Assembly (NCBI GenBank): GCA_013400155.1
Contig: VXBM01000775.1
Coordinates: 102,493-166,492 of the forward strand
Length of the DNA: 64,000 nucleotides
Origin: Helopsaltes ochotensis
Taxonomy: Eukaryota; Chordata; Aves; Passeriformes; Locustellidae
Direction of reading: 5' to 3'
A model generated the notes under the pieces. It was not told the origin of the DNA, did not search any database, and saw only the letters and a list, made by a program, of their open reading frames with translations. This document shows positions 1-9,741 of this stretch, piece by piece; within the stretch, counting starts at the first letter, position 1, and each line of letters opens with the position of its first letter. Position numbers and translations under genes: made by a program.

Positions 1-232
1 TCCCGGGGCTCTGGGATGCTGCAGCCCCCGGCTGGGGGTCCCAGGGGGGCTGGGGGTCCCACGGAATAGGAGTAGGGGGGAGTTCCTGGCCAGGCTGGAG
101 GGCTCCCAGGAAGGCTGGGGGCCCGGGAGGGCTGGAGGATACCGGGCAGGCTGGAGGTCCTGGAGAAGCAGGGAGGCAGCCTGGCCAGGCTGGGGGGTCC
201 CAGGCAGGGTGGGGGGCCCTGCCCGGCTCCGG
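1..232. repeat. G-rich minisatellite-like tract
   Basis: Degenerate tandem words of the type GGCTGGGGGTCCC and GGCTGGAGG recur about every 15-30 bases through the first 230 bases of the window. G-runs of 4-6 are frequent on the plus strand, so the tract could form G-quadruplexes. It lies about 3 kb downstream of the RAB11FIP3 poly(A) site and contains no credible gene. The array may continue to the left of the window. Confidence 0.6.
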
Positions 233-875
233 TGGCAGGAGATCTCAAGCAGGCTGTCCTCCCCAAGTTCTGCATCAGCTAGGAATTTCCAGCTTGGAGC
301 AAGAGGAGGAAAATGGTCTGGAACAGGCAGGGCTGCTGTCGCTGTCTCCTGGCTGGGTGTGGGGTCTTTGTTGGGGTGTCACCACCCTCCGGTGTGTCCC
401 TGCCAGGGGTTGTGCCCCATGCTGGAGCCCTGGAGCATCCCTGGGGAGCATCCCGGGTGCTCTGCCCACAGCAAGTCCCACGGGATGGCACAGGCAGCAC
501 CCCGGGGTGAGGGTGGCACTGGGGCTGCCCCCGTCCCAGGGGTGGGGCCCTCCTCCCCCCCAGCCCGGCTGCCAAGGGTTAAACCCATGCCAGCCTGGGC
601 CCAGCCCGGGATCAGCAGCAGATGGGAAGGGGAAGGAGCTGGAAATCCCTTCTCCACACAGGGTCCTCCTGCAGCAGAGCTCGGCCCTCAGCAGCCCCAC
701 GTGTGGCCTGGAGCCATCCTGCCATGGGTGGGGCCGAGGGACATGGCCATGGAGAGCTGCTGGATCCAGCCCTGCTGTGGAGACACAGGACATGGACCAG
801 GGCACGTGGGACACGATCGTGGTGGCCTTGGTCATGGCCAGGCTTTGGGGGCACTCAGAAGTGCCCACTGGCTCT
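233..875. other. intergenic, no gene seen
   Basis: GC-rich unique-looking DNA downstream of RAB11FIP3. All six frames contain open stretches, but none resembles a known protein, and the overlapping open frames on both strands reflect the high GC content. I see no splice-bounded exon here. Confidence 0.5.
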
Positions 876-1340
876 CAGAATCACAGGATTACTGTGGCTG
901 GAAAAGTCCTCTGAGATCATCAAGTCCGACTGTCCCTCAGCACTGCCAGGGCCACCACATGTCCCCAAGTGCCACATCCACATCTTTAAACCTCTCCAAG
1001 GGCAATGACTCTACCACTGCCCTGGGCAGCTGTGCCACTGCCTGACCACCCTTTTAGTGAAGAAATTCTCCCAATATCCAACCTAAACCTCCCCTGGCAC
1101 AACTTGAGGCCATTCCCTCTCCTCTTGTCCCTGTTCCCATGGAGCAGAGCCCAACCCCCCCAGCTGCCCCCTCCTGTCAGGGAGTTGTGCAGAGCCAGAA
1201 GATCCCCCCTGAGCCTCCTTTTCTCCAGGCTGAGCCCCTTTCCCAGCTCCCTCATTCCCTCCTGGTGCTCCAGCCCCTTCCCCAGCTCTGCTCCCTTTCC
1301 TGGATATGCTCCAGCCCCTCAGTGTCCTTCCTGTCATGAG
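876..1340 (-). mobile_element. CR1 LINE fragment, 3' end
   Basis: The plus strand reads as the reverse complement of a CR1 3' end. It starts with a CAGAATCACAGG-like tail, then the GGCTGGAAAAG..ATCATCAAGTCC block, then the ATTCTCCCAATATCCAACC block, and extends to about 460 bases. The same blocks occur at 44936-45212 and 51244-51605. The copy is truncated at its 5' end, as is usual for CR1. Confidence 0.85.
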
Positions 1341-1439
1341 GGGCCCAGGACTGGAGGTTTGCCACAGTGCTCAGCACCCCGAGCTGGGTGGAAGGGCCGG
1401 AGCTGGGCTGGGACCAGCTGTGGAGCTGGTTTGAAGGAT

Positions 1440-2231
1440 GCACAGACCTTCAGAGCATTAGGACTTCTCTGGAGCAGTTTTGAAGAGGCTGGAGAGGTTT
1501 CAAGCCGTTCTGAGCCCTTTTCAGAGGAGGTGCAGAAGAGCGGGAGTGCTTTGGAGCAGCTCTGATTATTTTTTAATGAGTTTTTCAAGAAGCTTTGGAA
1601 TGGTTTTCAGGTTGCATGTGCCTCTCTGATGTCGTTCAGAGGAGGTTTAGGGTGGTTGCAAACTGTTTGAGTTCAGAGATGTTATTAAAAAGTTTTAACC
1701 CTGTTGAGAGGCACATGAGGAAGGTCCAGAGGGGTTTCAAGGGCCTTTTGGAGGCTGTTGGGGCATTCAAGGAGTTTCACAGCTGCACGGAGGAGGCTTG
1801 GAAAGCTTCAGAGCTACCATGAGACCTTTTCTGTGATCCATTTTGAGCTATTTTGAGGAGTTTTAGAAGAGTTTAGAGGGCTTCAAGTGCTACTTCGAGG
1901 CAGTTTGAGAATCTTGGTGCCTTTCAGGGCTGGCTGGAGGAGCACAAGAGCTGTCTGAGCAGTTCAAGTGGTTCAGTAACGGCCAGAGCTCCGTCCTTCC
2001 AGAGCCTGAGCTGCTCAAAGGTGATTTACAGCTCCTTGAAGCAACCCAGCACCACAGAAACATCCCCAGAACTGTTTACTTACCCCATTTCTAGAGCAGC
2101 TTCGAGATGCTGGAGGTCGAGATTTCGGAGGAATTTTTTAAAGGATGTTTTAGAGGAGTTCAGGGAAATCTTTGATGCACTCGAGAGCTGCTTCCAGGGT
2201 TTAGAGCAGCTGGGAATGCTACAGAGGTGAT
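1440..2231. repeat. degenerate extension of 21-bp minisatellite
   Basis: Words such as GAGCAGTTTTGA, GAGGAGTTT and TTTTAGAAGAGTTTAGAG recur irregularly about every 20-28 bases. They resemble the unit of the clearer array immediately to the right and look like an older, decayed part of the same array. The short open frames here are not credible genes. Confidence 0.4.
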
Positions 2232-2685
2232 TTACAGATGCTCAGGGATGCTTTGAAGGTGCTCAGAGATGTTTTAGGGCAGCTTAGGGATGGTTTAGAG
2301 CTGCTCAGGGATGTTTTAGAGCTGCTCAGGGACATATAGGGCAGCTCAAGGATGCTTTAGGGCAGATCAGGGGTGGTTTAGAGCAGCTCCAGGACATCTG
2401 AGAGGTGCTCAGGGATGCTTAGGACAGCTCAGGGATGGTTTAGAGCAGCTCAGGGACAGTTTTAGGGCAGCTCAGGGATGTTTTTAGAGCTGTTCAGGGA
2501 CATTTTAGAGCATGTGGATGTTTTGGAGGAACTCTGGGATGTTTTTGGGCAGCTCTGGGGACGTTTTATGCAGCTCAAGGATGGTACAGAGCATGTCAGG
2601 GACATTTTGGACTATGTCAGGGATGTTTTGGGACAGCTCTGGAATGTTTTGGAGCAACTCTGGGGATGTTTTGGAGCCTCGGTGC
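2232..2685. repeat. 21-bp minisatellite array
   Basis: About 21 head-to-tail units of 17-23 bases follow the consensus TTTAGAGCAGCTCAGGGATG. Units to the right drift to TTTTGGAGCAACTCTGGGGATG-like forms. Because the modal unit is 21 bp (seven codons), a plus-strand frame stays open across it and yields a pseudo-heptad Leu/Trp-rich peptide. Unit lengths vary, so the frame is not maintained and I read this as non-coding. Confidence 0.85.
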
Positions 2686-3369
2686 TGCCCTGGGCACTGT
2701 GGAGCAGTTGGAAGCCATCTGGGGGGGGGGGGATGGTGTTCAGAGTGCTCAGGGTGTGTCAGAGCCTTTCCCCAGCTCTTTGCTGCAGCTCCAGGGCTGC
2801 TCGGAGCAGTTCAGAGGAACAGTCTGGAGCCATCCGGAGGCACGGCGGGAGCTGGGAGGGGATTTTGCACGTTCAGGCCCTTTGGGGCGGCTTAAAGGGG
2901 TGGGGAGGGGTGGAGGAGGCTTAGAGGGGTGGGGAGCAGCTTAGCAGGGAGGTGAGGGCGTTGAAGGGATTTTTGAAGCAGTTCAGAACAGCCGAGCGCT
3001 CCGAGGGGTTCTCCCAGCGCAGAGGAAAGGGAAAGCTCCGTGTTCCTGCCTGGAGCAGACCCACGAGTCCTTGTCCCAGCCTGCCCCGTCCCTGGGCAGC
3101 AGGATCAGTTCCAGGGGGTCCCTCACCCCACCTGGATCCTCCAGGAAGGTGAGCGGGGAATTCCCCCATGCCCACCCACACAGCTTGGCTGGCTGGGGAG
3201 ACTGGCTCCCTCCGACCTTCATCCCTCTGGAATCAGCAGGGTCCAGCCTCCCTCATCCTCCCAAAATCAGAGCACTCCTTGGTGCAGGAGCATTTCCGCT
3301 CCAATCCAGCACTCGGATCCTCAGGATTCTCCAATCCACCTCTGTGGAAAAAAAGTCTCTGGGCAGGAA
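2686..3369. other. intergenic between minisatellite and RAB11FIP3 3' end
   Basis: This is GC-rich sequence with a run of ten or more G at about 2722 and purine-rich GGGGTGGGGAGGGG stretches near 2890-2940. No gene or known repeat was recognised. The segment next to 3369 should contain the U/GU-rich downstream element for RAB11FIP3 cleavage; on the minus strand a T-run lies at about 3348-3354. Confidence 0.4.
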
Positions 3370-3380
3370 TAGTAACAGCT

Positions 3381-3386
3381 TTTAAT
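3381..3386 (-). terminator. RAB11FIP3: RAB11FIP3 poly(A) signal ATTAAA
   Basis: The plus strand TTTAAT reads ATTAAA on the gene strand, the commonest variant poly(A) hexamer. A T-rich downstream element follows at about 3346-3354, so cleavage is expected near 3355-3372. I found no AATAAA on the minus strand between here and the stop codon. Confidence 0.55.
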
Positions 3387-3889
3387 CTGACAAGAATTGA
3401 TACATCAGTTAAGACAATACCGTTTTTGCCTCTTTTTTGGGGGACTTCCTTCACATACCGGTCGGGAAAGAGGAACATTTTCAGGATGTACAGTTTTTGT
3501 TTTGTTTTTGTTTTTCTCTCTCCGTAGGGACTTTAAAGCATGGTGAATGTGCAAGTCAGTGCTTTTTGTTTGCTTAAAACTTTTTTTTTTTTTCCCGGTG
3601 CTTATTTACAGTTACAGTACCTCTGTGAGAGCGACAGGAAAAAACAAATGATTGTTTGAAACCTGGGGATCCGGGATCCCAAGTCGAGAAAGGCAGATCT
3701 CCAATATTTATATATTTATACATATATATATATATGCTTTAGTGTATACACAGATACATTTCTCTCTTCTTTTAAAGTATTAAAAAAATGGATCAACCTT
3801 CATTCTATAAAAATACCTACTCTACAAGATAGAAAAATTTTCCCTCTCCAAGTATACACTGATTTACACCCAAAGCTTCTCTGGAAATG

Positions 3890-4890
3890 TACATTACGTG
3901 GCTTCTTCCCGCGGCCTCGGGGCAGGGAGGGAGGCAGGGAGGGCTGGGTGCTGGGGAGGGCTGGGGTGCAGCAGCTGCCCCGGGGTTTGGGGTTCACCCC
4001 GACCCCGCTGCCCCGCAGGGGCTCTGGGGGATGAGCACCCGGAGGTGACGTGGCCGTGGCTGGGCCGGGTCCCCCGGGATAAGGCGGTGACAGCGGCCAT
4101 GTGTCCCGGGCAGGGTCACCCCGAGGGCTGGAAGGGGCTTGGGGAGGAGCAGGCACCCCCGGGGATTGCCGTGGCTTCTGCTCGCAGGCCGTTCTGGCAT
4201 TCCCAAAACCTGCCAAGCAGGAAGAGGAACCGCTGGCTGAAGCCGATCCCTGGGACTTCGCTGGCTGCCTCCTCCCGGGAGCCCAGAGGAGCAGGGGGGA
4301 GAGCGGCCGCTCCCGGGGTCACGCTGTGCCACGGCCGCTTGTGCCAGCAAGCCCAGAGCTGTCTGATGTAAACATGGCTTTTGTTTCCCAGGAGCTGCCG
4401 CGGTGCTCTCCGGCTCGTCTCCCCGCCGGCCCAGAGATTCCGGCCCGGGCCGGTGCCAGGGATGAGCGCGGCTCTTCCAGCCCCCGCCCCAGCCCGGGGA
4501 ACAGAGGGGAAAGGCAGCCGGAGCAGGCTCTCCCTCCAGGACTGCAGCTATCACCAGCAGAGCCCTGCTCCGGCTGGGAATGGCACATGCCACTGTCCTC
4601 AGGCCAGGGACTTTGGGAGGTGAGGTGGGGAGCTCGGGCCTCTCCGCTGCAGCTTCCCCAAGTGCTGCGTGTCCCACGCCAGGACGAGGAGAGGTGGCCA
4701 GGACCGGCCTCCGGTGCGGGGTGAGAAGCTGCAGCCCTGCCCCGGTGCCAGACGGAGCCGGCGTGTCCGACCCCAGCTGGGGACGAAAGACAGCTTCCCC
4801 CGGAGCCACCTCAGCGGCACAGCCCGGCAGGAGGAGGAGGGGGGAGGAGGAGGGAGTGGAGCCGGGATGCCGAGACGTGCCGACAGTACT
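3890..4890. promoter_or_regulatory. CpG-dense block inside the 3' UTR
   Basis: About 1 kb of strongly GC-rich DNA with many CpGs, for example around 3990-4110 and 4420-4500, sits within the RAB11FIP3 3' UTR and is flanked by AT-rich sequence. This is an orphan (non-promoter-associated) CpG block. It could be a conserved GC-rich UTR, an antisense or downstream promoter, or base composition typical of an avian microchromosome. No first exon was recognised. Confidence 0.4.
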
Positions 4891-5584
4891 GAGCCACAGA
4901 CAGCAAAAATAAATAAGGAGGCAGGTGACCAAGTGCACTCACACCCTGTCCCCAACACCCCCGGGCTGCCCCTGCAACCACTGAGGGCTCTGCCGGCCCC
5001 AGCAGGAGCACGGGGCAAGGATGGGCTGAGCCAGCTGGATGAGGACATTTGCATTAAGTTAATTAAAAAAAAAAAAACAACAACAACAAAAAACCCCAAA
5101 CAAAACCAAACCCCAATCCTGTGCGAGTCCGGGACGCGCTTCCCTCGTTCCTGGCTCTGCCCAGCGAGCGTGTCAGGGACACTTTGGCACAGCAGATGCT
5201 GGGGCCGGGCAGGGCAGCAGGGGAAAGTCAGCGCTGTCGCTTCCATCTCCATCCCGATCTCCCGCGGTTCGGAGCATCCCTGGGAGGGGCCCGGTGCCTG
5301 CGGGGACAGTCCCCAGCGCCACAGGCACTTCCTGCAGTGTCCCCTTCCTGAGCTCCTGCTCCAGGTTCCCTTTCACCCCTCCACAGCCAGAAGGGCTTCA
5401 AAATAATGGAGTCAGCAACAAAGCCTGGCTGCTGGTTCTCCTTTTCCCTGGTCCGTGGCTCAGTCACCCCTGACCTGAGGCTTCCTTGTGCCTTCATCAA
5501 GTGCAAAGACGTCTGGAGTCCCTCTTCATCCTCTCAGAGCACCAAATCTACCCGACGAGCGCAGCCGGCGGCTCCCGCCCGCCC

Positions 5585-5698
5585 TTACTTGACTTCCAGG
5601 ATGGAGGGGTTGGTCTCCATGATGGCCACGATGATCCTGTCGATGTAATCCTGCAGGCGGAAGTTGATCTCCTCTTGCTTCTGGATTGCTTCCATGAG
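5585..5698 (-). CDS. RAB11FIP3: RAB11FIP3 last coding exon: Rab11-binding domain
   Basis: This exon encodes the final 37 residues, beginning LMEAIQKQEEINF and ending NPSILEVK, followed by TAA at 5585-5587. It is the C-terminal Rab-binding domain of the FIP family, a helix that dimerises as a coiled coil and docks two GTP-loaded Rab11 molecules. The QDYIDRI and AIMETNP segments carry the residues that correspond in human FIP3 to Tyr737, Ile738, Asp739 and Met746, which contact the Rab11 switch regions; all are present. The acceptor AG is the plus-strand CT at 5699-5700, and the exon joins phase 0 to SVSRDE in the exon at 6410-6550. The ILEVK ending fits FIP3, whereas FIP4 ends in Ile-Lys-His as I recall it. 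The 3' UTR follows without interruption. Confidence 0.95.
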   Translation of the reverse strand, partial: LMEAIQKQEEINFRLQDYIDRIIVAIMETNPSILEVK

Positions 5699-6409
5699 CT
5701 GCATGAGGGAGGAAAGGGAGGGAGGGGTCACTGCCTGACACTGCCGAGGCTTCCCGTGGCTCTGCATCCAGGGGTATCTCCCCGGTTCTTCACTCTGGCC
5801 TGGGATATTCCTGACCCTGTTTAAGTGGCCAGGGAAAACTGGTTCTGCTCACTCCTGCGCCTCCTCAAGCTCTCAGACTGGTGGGGCCCTGCAGAGGGCA
5901 GGGAGCATCACATCTCCACTGGATCCCAAAATGTCTGGGTGTTTCCCCACTTCCTGAGGTGTTAAAGATTTAATTCCAGTGCTTGTGCAGGCTCAGCCAC
6001 GTGGTTGGTGTTCAGGGAGAACACGTGCTGGAGGAGCTGGCATCTCCAGGGGGAATGTCCTGGCTCTCAGGGGTTTAAAGACAGCTCCAGGCAGATGGAC
6101 ACAGCGCATGGTGGCTGCTCTGTCCTGGAAGGGGAAGGCTGTCCCAGGACAGGCAAAGCAGAGCTGCCAGAATCAGCAAGTGGGCAGGGAGCAGCTTCCC
6201 TGGTCCCAGGAGGGAGGGCTGGGAGGCAGGGTACCTCCTGAGACCTCTACAGATAATTGTGTGCGGATTTCTTTGCTCTTGCCAGCTTCCAGGGGAATTT
6301 TGGGCATGGGCTGGGCCACAAACAGGGCACACCAACTCCTCCCAGGCCACCCTAGGCAGAGGCACCCAAGAAGGTGCAGTCCGAGCCAGCAGCTCCTCAC
6401 AGCACGTAC
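5699..6409 (-). other. RAB11FIP3: RAB11FIP3 last intron
   Basis: A 711-base intron with donor GTACGT (plus AC at 6408-6409) and acceptor CAG (plus CT at 5699-5700). No gene, repeat or conserved motif was recognised inside it. Confidence 0.85.
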
Positions 6410-6550
6410 CTCATCTCTGGAGACAGAGCTGATCTCTGCTGCCAGGGACTCGGAGAAGGAGGCTGAGAACAGGTTCTTGGCTCCCTGGATGCTCAGGTTG
6501 ATGATCTGCCCGTTCAGTTCATCGTTCTGCTCCTTCAGGTTCCTGTTATC
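6410..6550 (-). CDS. RAB11FIP3: RAB11FIP3 exon: end of coiled coil into Rab-binding domain
   Basis: This 141-nt exon encodes 47 residues, starting DNRNLKEQND and ending AEISSVSRDE, with both boundaries in phase 0. It covers the last part of the long parallel coiled coil and the SLAAEIS segment that leads into the Rab11-binding helix of the final exon. The segment ELNGQIINLSIQGAKNLFSA is characteristic of class II FIPs (FIP3 and FIP4). The acceptor AG is the plus-strand CT at 6551-6552 and the donor GT is the plus-strand AC at 6408-6409. In the family this region, together with the last exon, also contributes to Arf5/Arf6 binding (known for human FIP3; not visible as a motif here). Confidence 0.95.
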
Positions 6551-6922
6551 CTGTTCACACACACAAACCACAGGCTGCTGGAGCACCTGCTACTCAGAGC
6601 TGATGCAGCCTGGCAAAGGCAGACAGACTTTCATCCTAACACAGCTCACACAGCGCTGGGAACAGCACATGGGCTGCTGCCTCCATCTCAGCAGAGCCTG
6701 GAGAACCTCTGGAAGCATGAAATACACTGGGAAAATCCACAGGACACAGGAGAGAGAAGGGCTCCTGCTGTCCCTGACAAAGCACCAACCTCCCTCTCCC
6801 AGGAGGGCTAGACAGCACCGGGCTCCTGGATCCACTCCCTCCCTTGGGAGAGAGACCCCGGACTCTGCTGGTCCTTCCATGGCATCAGGGAATCATTTCC
6901 CTGCCAGTCCAGCCCTCCTTAC
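6551..6922 (-). other. RAB11FIP3: RAB11FIP3 intron, no other feature
   Basis: A 372-base intron with GT and AG ends in the expected positions (plus AC at 6921-6922, plus CT at 6551-6552). Short CA-rich sequence lies next to the acceptor. Nothing else was recognised. Confidence 0.85.
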
Positions 6923-7078
6923 CTGCTTGAGCTGCTTGATCTCCTGCTCCAGCTCTGTCTCCCGTGTCCTGCTGTTGTATTCCTGCAGCCCCATGCTGCT
7001 GCTCCGGCCCCTGCGCTGCTCCGCCTCCAGCTTGAAGAGCTGCAGGTGCTCCAGCTGCTTCCTGAGGTCCTCGATGAG
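6923..7078 (-). CDS. RAB11FIP3: RAB11FIP3 exon: coiled coil, RSSSMG segment
   Basis: This 156-nt exon (52 residues, phase 0 at both ends) starts LIEDLRKQLEHLQ and ends ETELEQEIKQLKQ. The first and last thirds are heptad coiled coil. The middle is a basic Ser-rich break, QRRGRSSSMG, which interrupts the heptads and is a plausible phosphorylation region (inference). It matches the human FIP3 segment of the same length as I recall it. Splice sites: plus CT at 7079-7080 (acceptor AG) and plus AC at 6921-6922 (donor GT). In FIP3 this coiled-coil region mediates homodimerisation and contributes to contacts with dynein light intermediate chains and the centralspindlin RhoGAP. Confidence 0.95.
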
Positions 7079-7863
7079 CTGCAGAGCAAGGCAAGGGACA
7101 GCTGAGCGCCACAGGCCCCGGAGATCTGACAGCACCCTCTGGATGTGGCTGCTGTGGGAGCAGCTCCATGGAAGGAGATGGGCTTTGAGGTCCCTCCCAA
7201 CCCAAGCCATTTCATGACTGAATTCCTTTCTGGGGGGCACTTGGTTTTCTCTTCCTCTCTCACACCTCCAGCAAGCAGGAGATGGGGAGCTACTAAAATA
7301 CACGAGCACAGCCTTGGAAAGACCTCATGCCAAAGATGCTGGGTTTGGGTCTGCAGCAGCACAGACCCCCCAGCAGTGTGGGTCCCTCCCCAGCCAGCTC
7401 CCTCCTGCTGCAGGGTTGAGTTCCCTCCTCACCCCAGAGCCCTCAGTGACACCACAGCAACAACTAATTCCACTTTGGGCCCAAAGCTCCTTTCCTGCCA
7501 CCACAGCCAGCCCTGCTTGGGCCTCCAGCTGGAATCACCAGGCACGGATGATGGGAGGACTGGGAGGGTGTGATCTTGCTCCAAGCTCTCAGCTCTCACC
7601 ATCCTGCCTGCTGCTCCATGTGCCTCTGCCACTGTCCTTCCAGGCAGGAAGGAATGGGCCAGGGTGGCACAGCCCCCTTGCAGGGACAATGTTGGATGGA
7701 TTTCAGAGCAGGAGAAGTGACTGAGGTGCTGCAGCTCAGCTGCTGAACCCCTTTCCTCTGCCCAGGCAGCACCCACTGCTCATCACGCCCATTTCTGGAG
7801 AGGCTGCAAGGGCAGATTCCCACTTTTGGGCACAGGGCTGTGGCAGGCCCTGACTCCACTCAC
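7079..7863 (-). other. RAB11FIP3: RAB11FIP3 intron, no other feature
   Basis: A 785-base intron, donor GTGAGT and acceptor GCAG. The opposite-strand open frames across 7145-7724 are GC-driven and look like no protein family. No repeat was recognised. Confidence 0.8.
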
Positions 7864-8001
7864 CTCCTGCGTCGACTCCTTCTCCTTCTGGAACTGGTGC
7901 CTCTCCTGACTCAGCTTGTCCCCCATCTTCCTCTTTTTCTCCTGCTCCTCTGTGAGCTGCACAGTGAGGTCCTCGATCTCATCCAGCAGCTTCTGCTTCT
8001 C
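7864..8001 (-). CDS. RAB11FIP3: RAB11FIP3 exon: central coiled coil
   Basis: This 138-nt exon encodes 46 residues, EKQKLLDEIEDLTVQL through QKEKESTQE, in phase 0 at both boundaries. It is uninterrupted, highly charged heptad coiled coil with Leu, Val and Met at core positions. It continues directly into LIEDLRKQ of the exon at 6923-7078 and follows NIERLEE of the exon at 9660-9741. The acceptor AG is the plus-strand CT at 8002-8003 and the donor is GTGAGT with plus AC at 7862-7863. The match to human FIP3 (EKQKLLDEIESL as recalled) is strong and distinguishes it from FIP4. Confidence 0.95.
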
Positions 8002-9659
8002 CTGCAAGCACAGGAGCAGCCCCAGTGAGGGGCTGGCCTGGCTCCCAGGGAATGCTCCTCTCCTGAGGCACCAGGAGGCTCTGCCTGCTGGGATCTCATC
8101 TGCTCAGGGCCCCAGGGCCTGGGGCTTTGGCAGCACTGAGGGACGGCTCCAGAGTGAATCCACATGAATATCCACGCTTGTGCCGCTTTCTGGGCAGCAC
8201 GATGCTGGCGTGGGATGGGTTGGGAGGGAGTGGGGCCAGCACAGGGGCTCCAGGCCAAGGAGAGACATGAAATCATAAGGCTCCTTATGTCTGGATTTCA
8301 GAAGAGTCCTGAATCTGAGATCTTTACCTCCCTCTTGGTTTCACATGTGAAAGGTTTTAATTGAGGGTTGATCCAAGAAGGAATAGACCAGTTCAAGCTG
8401 GGATGTAAAACACACAGACCAGCTCTGTTCCCTTCTCCTCCCCAAAGCCTTGGCTGAGTGTTTTGGATGCAGGTGAAGATGCCAACAGCCCCTGGAGCAG
8501 CACCTTCTGCCTGTGACCAGCTCACCCCCCCCCAGGCTCACAGCTTCCAGTCCCATGGGAAAGGTTTTGGCTCTCAGAACTCCACAAATGGCACAAGATC
8601 CCCTCCAGTGCTGCCCGTGGCACACAGGGCTGAGGAGCAGCTCCATGGGGGAGCTCCAGTGCTGGCTCAGGGGTGCCCTGCTCCATGGAACAGCACCAGA
8701 GGCACCACACCAGCAGGAAGGGCAACACTGACAACAAAATCCTGATTTTTGGGTACTGGACTCCTGTCCAGCAGCTCATCTGCAGGGGCTGATGCTCCTG
8801 GGCAGAGAGGGGCAGTGACTGCACCTCTTGCTCCTCCCTCATCCCAGTCACTGTGGAGAAGAGGAGAATGGCTCTGCATGGATCAAAACCAACTTCCCAT
8901 GGCTGAAACACACCACGGCAGGGAATTCATCCTCAGAGCCACGGGGGTTTTCCTGCCCCCAGCCTCAGCTGTGCTCACAAGGTCCTGGCAGATGAAGATC
9001 ACGTCAGGAGGGATGGAGCTGCAGCGTTCTCCCGTGGGATTAAACATGGATAAAATGCCTCAGGCCCTTCAGCTGAGTGAGGTTTGATTGCAGTTCAGTT
9101 TTAACCTTAATTCTGCCCCAAGCTTGGCAGAGACAAAATGCAGCCCCTGGTTCCAGGTGTCCCACCCGTAACCCACACTGTCCCTAAAGATGAGGTTCTT
9201 GCCCATCCCAAGGAGGCTTGGGAAGCCCCCAGCCCGGCAGGGCCTTGGATCCTGAGCAGGGTGACAGTGAGGGGGCTGGGAGGTGACACGGATCTTTGAA
9301 AACTCAACTCACAAATCCCAGGATATGGAGATGGAGCATCCCTGCTCCTCCGCCTCCTGGGCACTGGACTGGCTGCAGGGCTGGGGACAGGGATGGGGAC
9401 GAGCTTCCACAAGAGGGCACGAGTCCCCTCCCCAGCAGCCGTGCCACAGAGAGATTTAGCAGGGGTTTATTCCCAGCTTCCAGGCTGAACAGTGGGAAAC
9501 TGCAAGGATAACTGTGTGGGATAGTGCTGTCCAAGGCGGGGTCTGCAGCCACCGGAAAGTGGAAGCAACTGGTTTGGTACGTTAAATGGATCTCATGTTC
9601 AAGAAAATTCATCCCAAAGCCAGAACTTCATCCCAAAAGCAGGCACCCCCTGGCCTCAC
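8002..9659 (-). other. RAB11FIP3: RAB11FIP3 intron, no repeat recognised
   Basis: A 1.66-kb intron between the exons at 9660-9741 and 7864-8001. It contains C-run and purine-rich stretches, but I recognised no CR1, no microsatellite and no additional exon. Confidence 0.75.
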
Positions 9660-9741
9660 CTCCTCAAGCCTCTCGATGTTGGCTCTCAGACAGGGGACAC
9701 AGGACCTCAGCTCGCTGTTCTCATCATCCAGCTGCTGCAGC
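9660..9741 (-). CDS. RAB11FIP3: RAB11FIP3 exon: coiled coil with Cys pair
   Basis: This 82-nt exon contributes one base to a split Arg codon and then 27 residues, LQQLDDENSELRSC through ANIERLEE. It is coiled coil interrupted by the short SCVPCLRA segment (a CxxC spacing also present in human FIP3 as recalled). The acceptor AG is the plus-strand CT at 9742-9743 and the donor GTGAGG is the plus-strand AC at 9658-9659. It enters in phase 2 and leaves in phase 0, which joins correctly to EKQKLLDE in the next exon. Confidence 0.93.

Larger units (their letters stand above)
3370..5584 (-). other. RAB11FIP3: RAB11FIP3 3' untranslated region
   Basis: This is the transcribed sequence downstream of the RAB11FIP3 stop codon at 5585-5587, continuous with the last exon. 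It is about 2.2 kb long if cleavage follows the ATTAAA signal at 3381-3386. The distal 500 bases (3370-3890) are AT-rich with TATATA and T-run tracts, which are typical of regulatory 3' UTR ends. The middle (3890-4890) is GC- and CpG-rich. Near 5066-5110 there is an A-run plus CAA repeat. Long open frames inside it, including one of 314 codons on the sense strand, show no family resemblance. The distal end is inferred, not proven. Confidence 0.7.

Noticed and set aside
2478..2924. 148-codon heptad-like plus-strand frame as a coiled-coil protein
   Set aside because: It is a product of the 21-bp minisatellite, whose period is a multiple of three; unit length variation and lack of splice or promoter context argue against coding.
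3994..4938. 314-codon minus-strand open frame as a separate gene
   Set aside because: It lies inside the RAB11FIP3 3' UTR in CpG-rich DNA, overlaps long frames in other registers and on the other strand, and has low-complexity Pro/Gly/Ser/Ala composition with no recognisable domain.
5979..7217. 412-codon plus-strand open frame
   Set aside because: It runs antisense across two confirmed RAB11FIP3 exons and their introns. Its openness is a shadow of the coding strand plus GC bias, with no family resemblance.
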